Shown here: positions 45,181-55,633 of the stretch, piece by piece
Numbering within the stretch: the stretch's first letter is position 1
Layout of the letters: every line of letters starts with the position of its first letter
DNA from: Tolypeutes matacus
Lineage: Eukaryota > Chordata > Mammalia > Cingulata > Chlamyphoridae
Assembly (NCBI GenBank): GCA_026826555.1
Contig: JAKSZT010004976.1
Coordinates: forward strand, 7,234,900 to 7,298,899
Length of the DNA stretch: 64,000 nucleotides
Direction of reading: 5' to 3'
Made by a program: the position numbers and the translations under genes
Notes under the pieces: model-generated
Told to the model about the DNA's origin: nothing
The model's input: the letters and a program-made list of their open reading frames with translations, nothing else
The model's database searches: none

Positions 45181-45364
45181 CAGCCACCTGAGCGGGGGTC
45201 CCAGGGCGCATGGGGCTGAAGCCCCCACAATTTGGAGGCCCTCTTTATGGACAAGCCTACCAGTTAGGAATAAGAAAGCAGATACGAGGTCTTGGAAAGG
45301 CCCGGCAAGCAAGGAGCCCCGAGGCTTGGGTTTCGTGGTAAATTTGTTGTGCCAGGGAGGCAGG
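45181..45364. other. unique sequence
   Basis: Unassigned. Confidence 0.3.
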
Positions 45365-45490
45365 GATCCTTATTGTCGGCTTTGAAAGATGAGGACATTG
45401 AAAGTCGGGGAAGTTACGCAAATTGCCGCAGGCCACTCATCAGCAAGTAACAGAAGAAACAGAGCAACGCTGCTTAAAGACTCCGTTATG
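45365..45490 (-). mobile_element. MIR, antisense
   Basis: 'gaaagatgaggacattgaaa', 'agttacgcaaattgccgcag' and 'gccactcatcagcaagtaac' match the reversed MIR core. Confidence 0.65.
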
Positions 45491-46244
45491 CCATCTTTTG
45501 AGAGGGGAAAAGGAGGTCTTTGTCGTCTCAGAAACTGGGGAAGTTTGCAGAGCTTGATTAATGTTATTCAAGGCCCTAATGTTTGAAAGGAAGTTGAAGA
45601 AAGAAATGATTGATCTCTTTTTGTTAACTTGTCGGAAAACCTGCAGTACAGAGACACTCTATTCAGCTGAGGTGAAAAAAAGGATGCTCACCCCCCAGAA
45701 AGAGATATTCCCACCCCCCAGGTGTTCAGTAGCTTTGGACGTCTGAGCTGGGACATAAAGTATCCGGTGTCCTCCTGATTCCTTTCGTGAAATGCAGCCC
45801 AGGATTTGAGGTGATGATGAGGTTGGTTCTGTTTTGTTCCCCCAGGAAGCCGTGAGTGTGGCGTCAGCAGCCACCACGGTAGAGTGACTTGGCGACGGTG
45901 CTGGTCGTACCTTACAGTAACAACAGACTGGAAATGTGAAGACAAGACCCAGCCTCAAGGACGACCGTCCTGTCACCCATGGCCTTCGCTCTTCCTTGAA
46001 CCCACTTTGCATGACAGAGCCACACTCCACTCTAAAAAGGGCCATTTTTCCTTCCTGGAGCTTTCAGAAGATATGCCACCTGGCTTTTTCCTCAACTTGT
46101 CATCTTTGCTGGAGAGACATGACAGTGGCATGGGGAGAACGACCATGGCCCAAGACAGAAGACATGGGTTCATTCTCTGGTTCTACCTTTAATTGCTGCC
46201 TCGAAGTCTCCTTGCCTGAAAACTTGGGGCGACCATAATATCAA
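45491..46244. other. unique sequence
   Basis: No recognised repeat or exon. Minus frame 45659-46045 (128 codons) without recognisable domain. Confidence 0.3.
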
Positions 46245-46720
46245 CTACCCATACAGGGAGCTAAAAGCAACCCGTATATTTGTTACTAGCATATGGGAAA
46301 ATGAATGGCAATAGAGTCCTACAATGGAATACTAGGCAGCAATTAAAATGAATGAACCAGTTGCATATTTATAAACATGGACAGATCTAAAAAATATGAG
46401 TGAAAAACATATTTCAGAGTATTGCGTATGGTAAAATAACAGTTATTTAAATTATATGCTTATGCATATAACATACATATATGGTAAAAATATTAACACA
46501 CCAGCCAGACACTCCAAAATAAGGTTGCTAATGAGGCAAATAAAGAGGACCTCAACTTGATCTGTAATGTTTTATGTCTTATAAAACGAAAAATATGGGA
46601 AGCAAATTTAAAATGTTAACATTGGCTATTTCTGAGAGCAAATATTCTGGGGTTTGTTGTATCTCCTCTTTTACTTCTCTGTATTAATTTTTGTTTTGCA
46701 AAATAAAATGTAAAAACAAA
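46245..46720 (+). mobile_element. old L1 3' end
   Basis: 'acaatggaatactaggcagc', 'aattaaaatgaatgaaccag' and 'ataaacatggacagatctaa', an AT-rich body and 'tttgttttgcaaaataaaat' with an A-rich tail, trace an old L1M 3' end. Confidence 0.75.
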
Positions 46721-46741
46721 ACAAAAAACCTATGTCAAACA

Positions 46742-46905
46742 GAAGTCACAAAGATCTGTTCATTCATTCAACAAAGATATAGCATGTGTCTGATCAACAA
46801 ATATTTGAGATGCACCATGTTCCAGGTATTCTCTAGACCCTGGGGATATAATTTTGAGCAAACAGCCCTGGTCACTGCCCACACAAGGCTTATCTCCTGC
46901 AGAGC
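46742..46905 (-). mobile_element. L2 3' end, antisense
   Basis: 'cattcattcaacaaagatat', 'atatttgagatgcaccatgt', 'tccaggtattctctagaccc', 'tggggatataattttgagca' and 'acacaaggcttatctc' follow reversed L2. Confidence 0.75.
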
Positions 46906-47394
46906 AAAGAGCAGTACTTGTGGAAATAATGCATCAACTTGAGCTTGACTGAGGTTTAGCCAAGGGAGGGGCAAGGTGCAGGGGAATGAAACTTGGCTTT
47001 GCTTGGCCGGGTTTTAACTCCGGCTCTGCCCTGCCCTCACTGTGCCCGAGGTCAGCACAGCTTCTCCAGGAATGCCTGACTCACTGGTTCTTAGGAGAAC
47101 CAAACAAGCTATTGCAGGTAGAGCACTTAGCCCAGCCCCAGCTCCAAGGAGACACTCCACAAATGTCTGGTCTCTTTGCCTTTGCCCTGGAGAGAACCTA
47201 TGGATTTAAGGCCTAACTAATGAGGGTTGGGTTTGTGCCTGAAATAAGAACTACATCTAACTCCTGAGCAAAACTGAAGAGATGGACACCTGGACATGGA
47301 AGAACTCGATTGTCCTCCAATGTCAGAAGGTCTAACCATGAGGAAAAGGAACATGACGTAGGTTATAAAACTCACAATGACTAGCAGGAGAATA
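46906..47394. other. unique sequence
   Basis: Unassigned. Confidence 0.3.
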
Positions 47395-47560
47395 CTTTGG
47401 TTCATCACAAGGAAGACAATTTTAATAATCCCAGTTGTCCTAGGATGAAAAGGACTCTAAAAGGAGGTGGGAGTGGGTTCCCCAAAGAGATGACAGAAGA
47501 CCACTTTGTGGTGATGCTACAAACGGAAGTCAGGCATTATATGGGGAGCTGCTGGGTCAC
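47395..47560 (+). mobile_element. possible L3/CR1 3' fragment
   Basis: 'aggaagacaattttaataat', 'cccagttgtcctaggatgaa' and 'gtgggttccccaaagagatg' resemble the CR1/L3 3' block ('gaactttctaacaatgagagctgtcc...gagttccccgtcactgg'). Confidence 0.45.
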
Positions 47561-48369
47561 AGGATTTTTTAGAGTGTCTCTGAGTGCTGAGAGATTATGA
47601 CTGTAACTTACGGTCTTAGTAAAAGATAAAACAGCCATTCTGTGTGCTGCCACAGTCCCACTCACTAATGGCTCACTAATCACTTAATAGTACCTTCCAG
47701 TTTTACAGTATCCTGCACATTTTCTAAGTTCTTTCACATGCATTTTCACACTTCTCCTCCAAGAATGGCCAAGCCATTCCTGGGTTGAACAGGCAGAGGT
47801 ACAGGGGAGGAAGTGCAAGAGAAGACCCCTACTGGGCCCCCAGGGACCACCCTCCACAGACCAGAAGCCCTGGAAGAGACAATGATGCCACCCTGCTCTG
47901 CATCCTCCAGCCTGCTGGTTCCCGAGGCCTAAGGCTCCGGCATGGAGGTCACTGCACAAAAGCCAGTTAGGGGTGCAGGGTCCACCGCAGATACCCAGAG
48001 CCACGGGAGTAGCATGGCAAGCCACTATGGGATCTTACCTGGAGGAGGAAAAGCAGGAGCTGTTGCTACCACAGTTTGCAGCCAGATGCCAAACAGACCC
48101 TCAATCTCCAATCTGCTAAGGTCGAAACATTTGAAACCTCCTGCTTGTCTCGGGTCGCCAACTGGGTGGCAAGCTGGAGACCACAGGATTCAGAGAAAGA
48201 CACGCTCCTCCTCATCTCTTCTCCTCTATAAAGGTATCAAAAACTGTGATAACTGCAACTTGCACAGCAGCTTCTGACACCAGCTACAAAGATGGTAGCA
48301 ACTCAATCAATTCACTTCTGACTCTTAACTACCCAGAGTTAGGCAGATGGCACAGGTTAAGGGCCATCT
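47561..48369. other. mostly unique sequence
   Basis: A weak MIR-like antisense stretch at about 47690-47800 ('tctttcacatgcattttcac'). No exon recognised. Confidence 0.3.
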
Positions 48370-49060
48370 TCTGCAAGAGTGTCCTTCAGGCACCTATCAC
48401 AAGTTCAGGGGCCCAGACTCCTGCACCTGTGCCAACTGGCTACAATTTGTGGGTTCCCCCCTAGTGTTTAATAATTCTCTAGAAAGACTCACAGAAATCA
48501 CTGAAAGCACTCTCCTTACAATTAAAGTTTCATTATAGTAAAAGAATACAGATCAGAAAATGCCAAAAGAAGAGACGTAGAGGGCAGAGTCTGGAAGGGT
48601 CTCAAACGTGTTTGAGGTGCCTTCTCCATATGGAGACAGAGTGTGTCACCCTCCCGGCACAGAGACGAGTCTCATCAATTGTGGAAGCTCTTCAGGGCTT
48701 TGAATGTCCCATGTCCATATGTGGTCTCATCACGTAGGCATGACTGCGAGAATCAATGTCCATGTGTGGTTGAACTCAATCTCCAGATCCCCTCCTCCCC
48801 CAGAGGTCAGAAAGGTGGGCCGGTGCAACCTGTCTGAAAGCCCCAAGACCCCTAACCACACGGTTGGTCTTCTTGGTATGGTGAGACCCCCACCCTTAGG
48901 CTGCAGGCGAGGCCAGCCCCACCTTGTAACTATCAGGTGTGCTCCTGGGCCTACCTGAAAAAAAAGGACACTCCCATCACAGGAAATTCCAAAGATTCAG
49001 AGGTTCCCTCCTCAGAAACTGGGGACAAGCCAAGGCTTTCATTTATACTACATCCCCATG
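48370..49060 (-). mobile_element. ERV LTR, antisense
   Basis: Ordered blocks 'atcacaagttcaggggccca', 'gaaagactcacagaaatcac', 'gtttcattatagtaaaagaa' (reversed polyadenylation region), 'catcacgtaggcatgactgc', 'tgtggttgaactcaatctcc', 'aaccacacggttggtcttct' and 'cacaggaaattccaaagatt' match an antisense mammalian ERV LTR that I recognise but cannot name with certainty. Confidence 0.65.
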
Positions 49061-49134
49061 CATCAATTTTCTGAGGAACAAGAAGTGTACCAAACAAAGG
49101 AGTGGGAGATGGACAGTGGAGATCTTTCACTGGT
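49061..49134. other. spacer
   Basis: Short unassigned stretch between two LTR elements. Confidence 0.3.
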
Positions 49135-49665
49135 CCCGGAAGTGTGATAGTATGTGTTCCCATCAAAATGGCTGCGTAACAAATCAAACTAGCAGCATAA
49201 AACAGCTACATTTATTGTTCTTATCTCTCCTAGTTTCTGGGGGTGATTGGATTCAGCTGGGGGATTGTCATTTGGGATCTCTCAAGTGATTGCAGTCAGC
49301 CAGTGGCTAGGGCTGGAGTCATCCAGAAGATTCTTCAATCACACATCTGGTCATTGATGCTGGCTGTCAGCCAGGAACTCAGATGGAGCTGTTGACTGGA
49401 AGACCTACCTGCAGCCTCTCTGTGAGGCCTGGGCTTCCTCACAACATGGCGGCTAGGTTCCAAGCACAACTGTCCCGAGGGAGAGAGCTGGGTGGAAGCT
49501 GTGTTGCCTTTTATGACACAGCTTTGGAAGTCACACGACTTCTGCCACATTCCATTTCTTAAAAGCAGGTCACTAAGGGCCTGCCACATTCCAGGGGAGG
49601 GGACCTACAGCCCACTTCTTCTTGAGGAAAACGCCAAAGCTTCTGTGGGTAGGTTTTAAGACACA
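49135..49665 (-). mobile_element. MLT1-type MaLR LTR, antisense
   Basis: 'acatttattgttcttatctc', 'tagtttctgggggtgattgg', 'cagccagtggctagggctgg', 'ctcacaacatggcggctagg', 'gttgccttttatgacacagc', 'ttggaagtcacacgacttct' and 'agcaggtcactaagggcctg' are antisense MLT1 in order. Confidence 0.85.
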
Positions 49666-50864
49666 AGGTGCAATCTTTCCTCTGGGGCTAGAAACTGAAC
49701 TCCACAGCCTTCAAGATGCCTCAAGTTCCAGGCTGGGAATTAATTCCCATTGTGCCAGGCTTTGGGCTGAAGAACAACTAAGTTGTAGTGATCTTTCGGA
49801 AGCCTTCAGAAGTCCCACATTTGGTGGGCTCTGGAAATTTGAAAATGTTTGAGACCTAAATATCAGGGCTGCAAGTTTCCCACTTCAAACACAGCAAGTC
49901 ATTCTGAAAGGTGATTTTACGTGAAATACAGATTTCATTTCACTCAAATTAGAGCCCAGTGAGGGATTAAACAGTTACCTGAAGAGACAGAAATGTCTGC
50001 TTTTGACTCTGGCACTAGAAAAGCCAGCATATTCCTCTGAAATAAAAAATACACTGAGGACCAAAGCCCCAACTGACCACATTGGGACACATTTTCCCAT
50101 TTTCTGTCCAGGACTTATACTAGGTTTTCTCCCTGAGTTTACATGTAGTCCAGGCCCCAGCACCCAGGCAACACTTCTGGAAAGGACTCTCTTACCTTAG
50201 TTGGTTGCAAAATCAAAAGATCTGCCCTGAGGAGGGAATATCTAGGAGCAAAATCTCTGTTTATTTGCAGAAGCTAAGGCAGGATTTTCTAAGTGATTTG
50301 ACGTGTTTTGAGCTCCCCTGGCATGGCGTCCCCAGAAGTTCATCACACAGACAGAGGCAGTAAAAGATGGGCAAGGAAGGAAGGAACGTTCTTGGTTTTC
50401 ACGAAAGCCTCCTCTCTCCCGCGGCCCCTTGGCCTGCCTGCCATGGAGGGCCTCCTCCGTCTTGCTGCCCAAGCCCCTCAGCTGGGGGCATAGCCACTTG
50501 GCGAGCCATCAGCACTTTACTAACACACATTATGACTCTATGAAAACTAGTGGACTGAGATGGAGTGCCCTTACTTAGCAATACAAACCCATGCACTCAC
50601 GGGGGACATGGAAAGTGCAGTTAAACGGTCTTCCTGGGCCAGGATGAGCTCTCCAACCTATTAAACCATGCTTAGACTACTTAGTTGGAAAGGGGGAAGG
50701 AGGTGTTTAGTGATCCTGCTGGTGGCCCAGTGGCCTCTCCTCACCCTTACCTTTTCCACGTACACTAGTCTAACTTCCAGCTGCCAGCACCTGCGCTCCT
50801 TTATGAGCAGGCTTTCTGTGGTCAGAGGAGCTACCTGCCCTGCAGGAGGGGCAGGCTGGGCATG
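49666..50864. other. unique sequence
   Basis: No gene or repeat recognised. Confidence 0.3.
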
Positions 50865-51178
50865 CCAGGGTAACCATGCCCCATAACAGCCTTCCCCCAA
50901 TGACTGAGGGAAGGTAATGTACAAATACCCCCCAGGTTCCACCCCACCTCGGGTGTGTGTTCTGCTTTGTCTCCCCAAGTTCCCCAGTGAGATGAAGCTC
51001 AGTTACTCACAGTGGTAACTTGCTGACAGCACTGTGCATTGGTTACCTTTCCTACCCTTCCCTGTCTCACTCCTCTACTCCCCTCCTGGTGTTTCCTAGA
51101 ATCGACTCTAAATAAACAACATGCACCCAAATCCTTGTCTCAGCATCTGCTTCTAGGGGAACCCAAACTACATCAAGG
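50865..51178 (+). mobile_element. ERVL-like solo LTR
   Basis: 'ctttcctacccttccctgtc', 'ctcctggtgtttcctagaat', 'ctctaaataaacaacatgca' (polyadenylation signal), 'cccaaatccttgtctcagca' and 'aggggaacccaaactacatc' form the best preserved copy of the family also at 3.0, 5.6 and 7.7 kb. Confidence 0.68.
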
Positions 51179-51878
51179 GAGCTGATGGTCGCGATGATTG
51201 CCAAGAGCATATCATCACTGTACACATCTCAAAGTACCTGCTCACAGTTGACTTGGGTGCAAGGAGCAGACACGTAAAAAAGGAACACGGGGAAATAGAG
51301 GACCCACGCCAGCAATGGGTTCTGCCAGAACAGAATTTGCTTGGGAAAACAAGGCTCTCATGCTTCCCAAAGGCCCTACCACACATACCTCCCACTTTAG
51401 TGAAGCGGCCTTGCTTTCTTTGCTAACCAGCCATCTATTTTCCAGTGAAAGCAAGGAAAGGAGAATCTCCCTGATGTTGCATTTGTTAAGGAGGGGTCAG
51501 CCCAGCACTGGCAGAAAATAATGCCCCGGGGACCTCCTGACCCCTGACAGCAGCGTTGACAGAGGAATGCATGAGGCTGTCCACTGAATGAAGCCGGCTG
51601 TTTACTCCACCTTCTCAGCTGTTCGCCCCCCACTTCTTGCTAAAACTGACTGTGAAGCCTCATACCTGGACTTAAAACCCTAAGTGGTATATCAGGGGGA
51701 AGGCCGTTTCTCCCTCCCTCATTCCCACCACAGGTTCCTGAGTCTAGTCTGTGGTTTTACTTCAGAAGGAAGTGAGAGCGGGTGTTATGGATGACAGGCC
51801 CTTGTCTGTAAGTTAACTTCTCTGATCAATAAAAGCTCTGACTCATTTTCCAGACATCAGAAAAAGGCCTAAAATAAG
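51179..51878. other. unique sequence
   Basis: Unassigned. Confidence 0.3.
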
Positions 51879-52297
51879 TGTGATGGTTTGAACCTGTATG
51901 GACTCCAGAAAAGTATGTTCTTCAAGTTAATCCATTCCTGTGGGTGTGGACTTATTGTAAGTAGGATCTTTTGGTGATTAGGATCTTAAGATGTGACCCA
52001 CCTCATTCAGGTTGGGTCTTAATTCTCTTACTGGAGTACTTTATAAGAGAAAGAAATTCAGACAAAGAGAAAGAAAGCCACAGAAGCAAGACGCTGAAAG
52101 CAAGGAAACCCAGAAGAGAAGGAAAAGACCAGCAGATGCCGCCATGTGCCTTGCCATGTGACCCAGGAGTGCAGGATCGCCAGCAGCTGGTCTTCAGGGA
52201 AGAGCATCGCCTTGATGATGCTTTGATTTGGACATTTTCCTCAACCTTGAAACAGTAAGCTAGTAAACTAATAAATTCCCACTATTCAAAGTCAACA
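51879..52297 (+). mobile_element. MaLR-like LTR, left part (split by SINE)
   Basis: Begins 'tgtgatggtttgaacctgta'. Then 'ccattcctgtgggtgtggac', 'gacccacctcattcaggttg', 'gccatgtgccttgccatgtg', 'gctttgatttggacattttc' and 'actaataaattcccacta'. It shares its plan with 25363-25840. Interrupted just after the polyadenylation region by the DAS dimer. Confidence 0.8.
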
Positions 52298-52683
52298 TGT
52301 GGAAGCAGATGTGGCTCAAGCGACTGAGCTCCCGCCTACCACGTGGGAGGTCCCCGCCTCGGTTCCCGATGCCTTCTGGAGAAGACGAGCAAGACAGCGA
52401 GCCGGCATGACGGGCAGATGTGGCAAACTGACACAGCAAGATGACGCAACAAGGAGACACAAAGAGGAAAGACAATGAGAGACACAACAAAGCAGGGAGC
52501 TGAGGTGGCTCCTGTGATTGAGCGCCTCTCTCCCACATAGGAGGTCCCAGGTTCAGTTTCCAGTACCTCCTAAAAAGAAGATGAGCAGACACAGAGAGCA
52601 CCCAATGAATGGACAAAGAGAGCAGAGAGTGAGAGCAAACAACGGCTGGGAGGGGGGTAAATAAATAAAATAAATCTTTAAAA
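52298..52683 (+). mobile_element. dimeric DAS-type SINE
   Basis: Two tRNA-like heads, at about 52306 ('agatgtggctcaagcgactg') and 52503 ('aggtggctcctgtgattgag'), each lead to a B-box-like segment ('ctcggttcccgatgcc' and 'ggttcagtttccagtacctc'). The joining text is rich in 'acaaggagacacaaagagg'. The 3' end is 'aaataaataaaataaatctt' plus A. It is flanked by the 10-bp TSD 'aaagtcaaca' at 52288-52297 and 52684-52693. Confidence 0.9.
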
Positions 52684-52693
52684 AAAGTCAACA

Positions 52694-52738
52694 CATTTTA
52701 TGGTATCTGCTTGAGCAGCTTAGCAAACTAGAACAACA
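52694..52738 (+). mobile_element. MaLR-like LTR, right part
   Basis: 'tatggtatctgcttgagcag' and 'cttagcaaactagaacaac' complete the LTR 3' end after the SINE. Confidence 0.75.
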
Positions 52739-53438
52739 AGTATCTAAGAAAAGTAAATAAAATTTACAAGGCAGGTCCTAGAGAGAAATACACATTTTCT
52801 TGGAAAGTTTGCCATAAGTGTACAGTAAAAATCATCTATCTATATGTGTACAGTCAAGAACATTACCTACACACAAAAACATGGCTACATCTCAAAAACA
52901 GTGTGGTGAATGAGGAAGTCTTACACCAAAGAGTACATATTGTATGCCTCATGTACATAAAGTTCCAGAATGTGCATAAACTAATCTGTGGTACAAGAAA
53001 TCAGAAGAGTGGTTTACCAGAGCTGGGTTGGTTAGAACTTCCTGAAAAGTGGTGGAGGGAACTTCCTGGGATGATGATATCTTTTGTACTGTGATAAAAT
53101 TTATGTGTAAAGTTGTATGCATAGATCAGAACTCATTGTTGGTACACTTGATGTGTGCATTTCACTGTGTGCGCTACACAAAAAGAAAAATGATAAATGA
53201 ATACTGAACTGTACTTAATGACATATATGCAAAGTATCTGAGAGGGAGTGTCCTAATTTCCACAACTTACTTTGAAATCTCCTAAAATAAAATAGGGTTG
53301 GATAAATGGAAAAACATGATGAAACAAGTATAGTAAAATGTAAAATAATCAAGGTGCTAGTGTTCACTCTAAAATTTTCTACATTTTTCAGTATGTTTGA
53401 AAATGTTCCTAGTAAAAGATTGGGGGAAAAAAAAAAAG
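52739..53438 (+). mobile_element. old L1 3' region
   Basis: 'aaaaacatggctacatctca', 'tattgtatgcctcatgtaca', 'agagctgggttggttagaac', 'tggtacacttgatgtgtgca', then 'ttggataaatggaaaaacat' and 'gtttgaaaatgttcctagta' up to an A11 run at 53429-53439. Probably two adjoining old L1 fragments of the same sense. Confidence 0.65.
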
Positions 53439-54078
53439 ACATCTAAAGGCACAATTCTTGAGAATGGATGGAGAGGGAGAAACAGTATCTAAATTTTTAA
53501 ATAAACAGTGCATGCAATTGTGGAATCAATATGCTAATAACTTCAGATTCATAAGGCAATTGCTGAGAGATCCTTTCCCCATTCAATAGAGAAACCCTAT
53601 GCTCCTTGCACATGGAAGCAGGTCTTTACAATTACAAAGCCCCAGGCACTCGGGATTCTTTGGGTTCCCTTGCTGACTGAGACAGCTTGGGGGCACTTCC
53701 AGGCTCCACTTCAGGATTCAGGAACAGAAGCTTAAATGAGTCCAGCTGGACTCTGGGGGCCACCCCAGCCTTTTACTCTGTCAGACGTGGCCTGGAGGCC
53801 AAGAGAATGAGAGTTGGCTTCAGAGCACATTCAAGTGAGTAGCTGAGACCCGCCCTCCCCCCAGCCCTCCTGGGCCTGATGAGAAATGTGGGAGGCCTGG
53901 AGAAGCTGTGACATGCCTTGGGGGAGAGACACCCAGCCTTGCTTCCCCAACCTCTCCTGAAGCTCCCAGAGCCCCCCAGGCCAGGGAGTGCAGCCTTGCT
54001 GCAGGGCAGGGCAGGCAGAGCCTCGGGCCCACTCTTTGGCCCAGGGACACCTCAGCCCTGGCTTCTGAGAAGGAAAGT
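53439..54078. other. unique sequence
   Basis: No gene recognised. GC-rich toward 53.8-54.1 kb. Frames there are chance. Confidence 0.3.
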
Positions 54079-54100
54079 GGGGATGGGGATGGGGTGGGGG
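54079..54100 (+). other. strong G-quadruplex motif
   Basis: G-runs of 4, 4, 4 and 5 are joined by loops of 2, 2 and 1 bases, about 110 bp upstream of the L1 target site. Confidence 0.65.
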
Positions 54101-54207
54101 ATGGAAGAAGTAAGCACTGAGGCAGTCAAAGGCCAGGCAGCAAGATCAGATCCACAGAGAGGACAAGGCACGAACATCCTCACCCCGTTTTCATACATAT
54201 AGACTTT

Positions 54208-54222
54208 AAAATGCAACCAGGG
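54208..54222 (+). repeat. target-site duplication, copy 1
   Basis: 'aaaatgcaaccaggg', preceded by 'acttt', so the cut site reads TT/AAAA as favoured by L1 endonuclease. It matches 58928-58942 (two A-to-G differences) and 59040-59054 (identical). Confidence 0.85.
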
Positions 54223-54469
54223 AATACATAGGGGGCAACCAGCAAGATGGAGGCAGAGTAAAGAGCTCCTAGAATCAGCTCCTGCTATGGGGCAGTTGGT
54301 GATCACCCAGAGCTATCTACAGCACTTGTTTGGGGGCTCCAAGAAACCAGAAGGGCATCCTGCAATATCCTTGAAAGAATGGAAGGAGGAGACTGCCCAT
54401 CTGCAGAGAAGATTCGTGAGTACAGCTTTCCACGCCTCAGAGGCTGGTGCCCATTCTCCACGGGAGGCA

Positions 54470-55225
54470 CAAGCTGCCTCAGGAGCTGTTCTGCGGCTGG
54501 AATTGGAAGCTCCACTTCCCAAAACAGCGGAGGAAGAGACGGTTGGGCAGCAACTTCAGCTACTGATTAGTAAATTCAACTGGCTGAAGTATAATCCGAA
54601 GAACAGCTAAAGTTTGAACCTGTCCAAGTCAGAAAGAGGCCGGTGGCCGCCATCTTAACTCCACGCCTGACACAATGGGAAGCGGGGCTGACTGAAAACC
54701 ACAGTGCTGGTAGGGACCGGCTTTTTTCCATCCAGATCAGATTGCCGCTCTAGCCTAAGCTCTAAGCCCACCTGGGACAGGGAGGAAGCTGTGGGGAGCT
54801 GCGCCAGCCTCTCCGGGAAATTACAGGCCACGCCGCAGAGACCAGTGATCATCCTACTTTGGCAGTGCAAGCTGCCCCAGGAGCTATTCTGTGATGGGAA
54901 TTGGAAGCTCCGTTTCCCAAAAACAAGTGAGGAAGAGATGGTTGGCCACCGATTTCATCTACTGATTAGTCAATTCAGCTGGCTAAAGTATAACCCTATA
55001 GAACAGCTAAAGTGTGAGCCTGTCTAAGTCAGAAAGAGGCCGGTAGCTGCCATTTTGACTCACCCCCCCAGCATGAGGGGAAGACGGGCTGACTGAAAAT
55101 CACAGTGATGGTGGAGACCAGTTTCTTTCACCCAGATTGGCCTACAGCCCTAGCCTAGGCTTCAGCCCCACCTCTAGCAGGGCGGAAGCTGACAGGACCT
55201 GCACCAGCCTACCCAGGTAACTGCA
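54470..55225 (+). repeat. two tandem ~398-bp L1 5'UTR monomers
   Basis: Unit 1 starts at 54470 ('caagctgcctcaggagct') and unit 2 at 54868 ('caagctgccccaggagct'). Both run through 'ttggaagctcc', 'gaggaagaga', 'ctactgattagt', 'cagctaaagt', 'agtcagaaagaggccggt' and 'gggctgactgaaaa'. A shorter module ('gaagct...caggtaactgcagg' type) recurs further at about 55340 and 55460. Confidence 0.85.
54646..54656 (-). promoter_or_regulatory. YY1-like site in monomer 1
   Basis: 'gccgccatctt' is a near-perfect YY1 core on the minus strand. The matching site in monomer 2 ('gctgccatttt') is at about 55046-55056. YY1 positions transcription start in known L1 promoters. Activity here is inferred. Confidence 0.5.
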
Positions 55226-55633
55226 GGTACATTTGGCTGGCACAGACTGAATAATCGGAAATCTACCATGGCAACTGTGGTCATCTTGGACCTGCACTGC
55301 ATAGATTGCTGCCCACACCTGCAGCTCCATCCCTGCCCCAGGCAGGGGAGAAAGGGGCGTGACGCTTCATCAGTCTCTCTGGGCAACTACAGGCTAGGCC
55401 TACATGAGTTGGATTATTCCATGCAGTTGTGGCTCTGTTCCTTCCCCTGGCAAAGGAGAAAGTGGGGAGAAGCTTCATTGGTCCTTGGGGCAACGTGGAT
55501 AGCTTGAGCCTCCACAGCTTATAGCACCAACAACATCCTTGGCTCCTACTACACAACTAGCAAGGGAGAAGGGCAAGAAAGCCCTAAACTAAAGAGAAAA
55601 ACTGCACCCAGAATAAATACTCTAGTAAGCCAG
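55226..55633 (+). other. L1 5'UTR, remainder to ORF1
   Basis: Contains degenerate copies of the short module shared with the monomers and then an A-rich leader ('gaaagccctaaactaaagag') before the ORF1 start. Confidence 0.6.

Noticed and set aside
25363..52738. Two same-family LTRs in the same orientation as the ends of one provirus
   Set aside because: They are about 26 kb apart and the DNA between them has no gag-pol-env content, so they are better read as independent solo LTRs.
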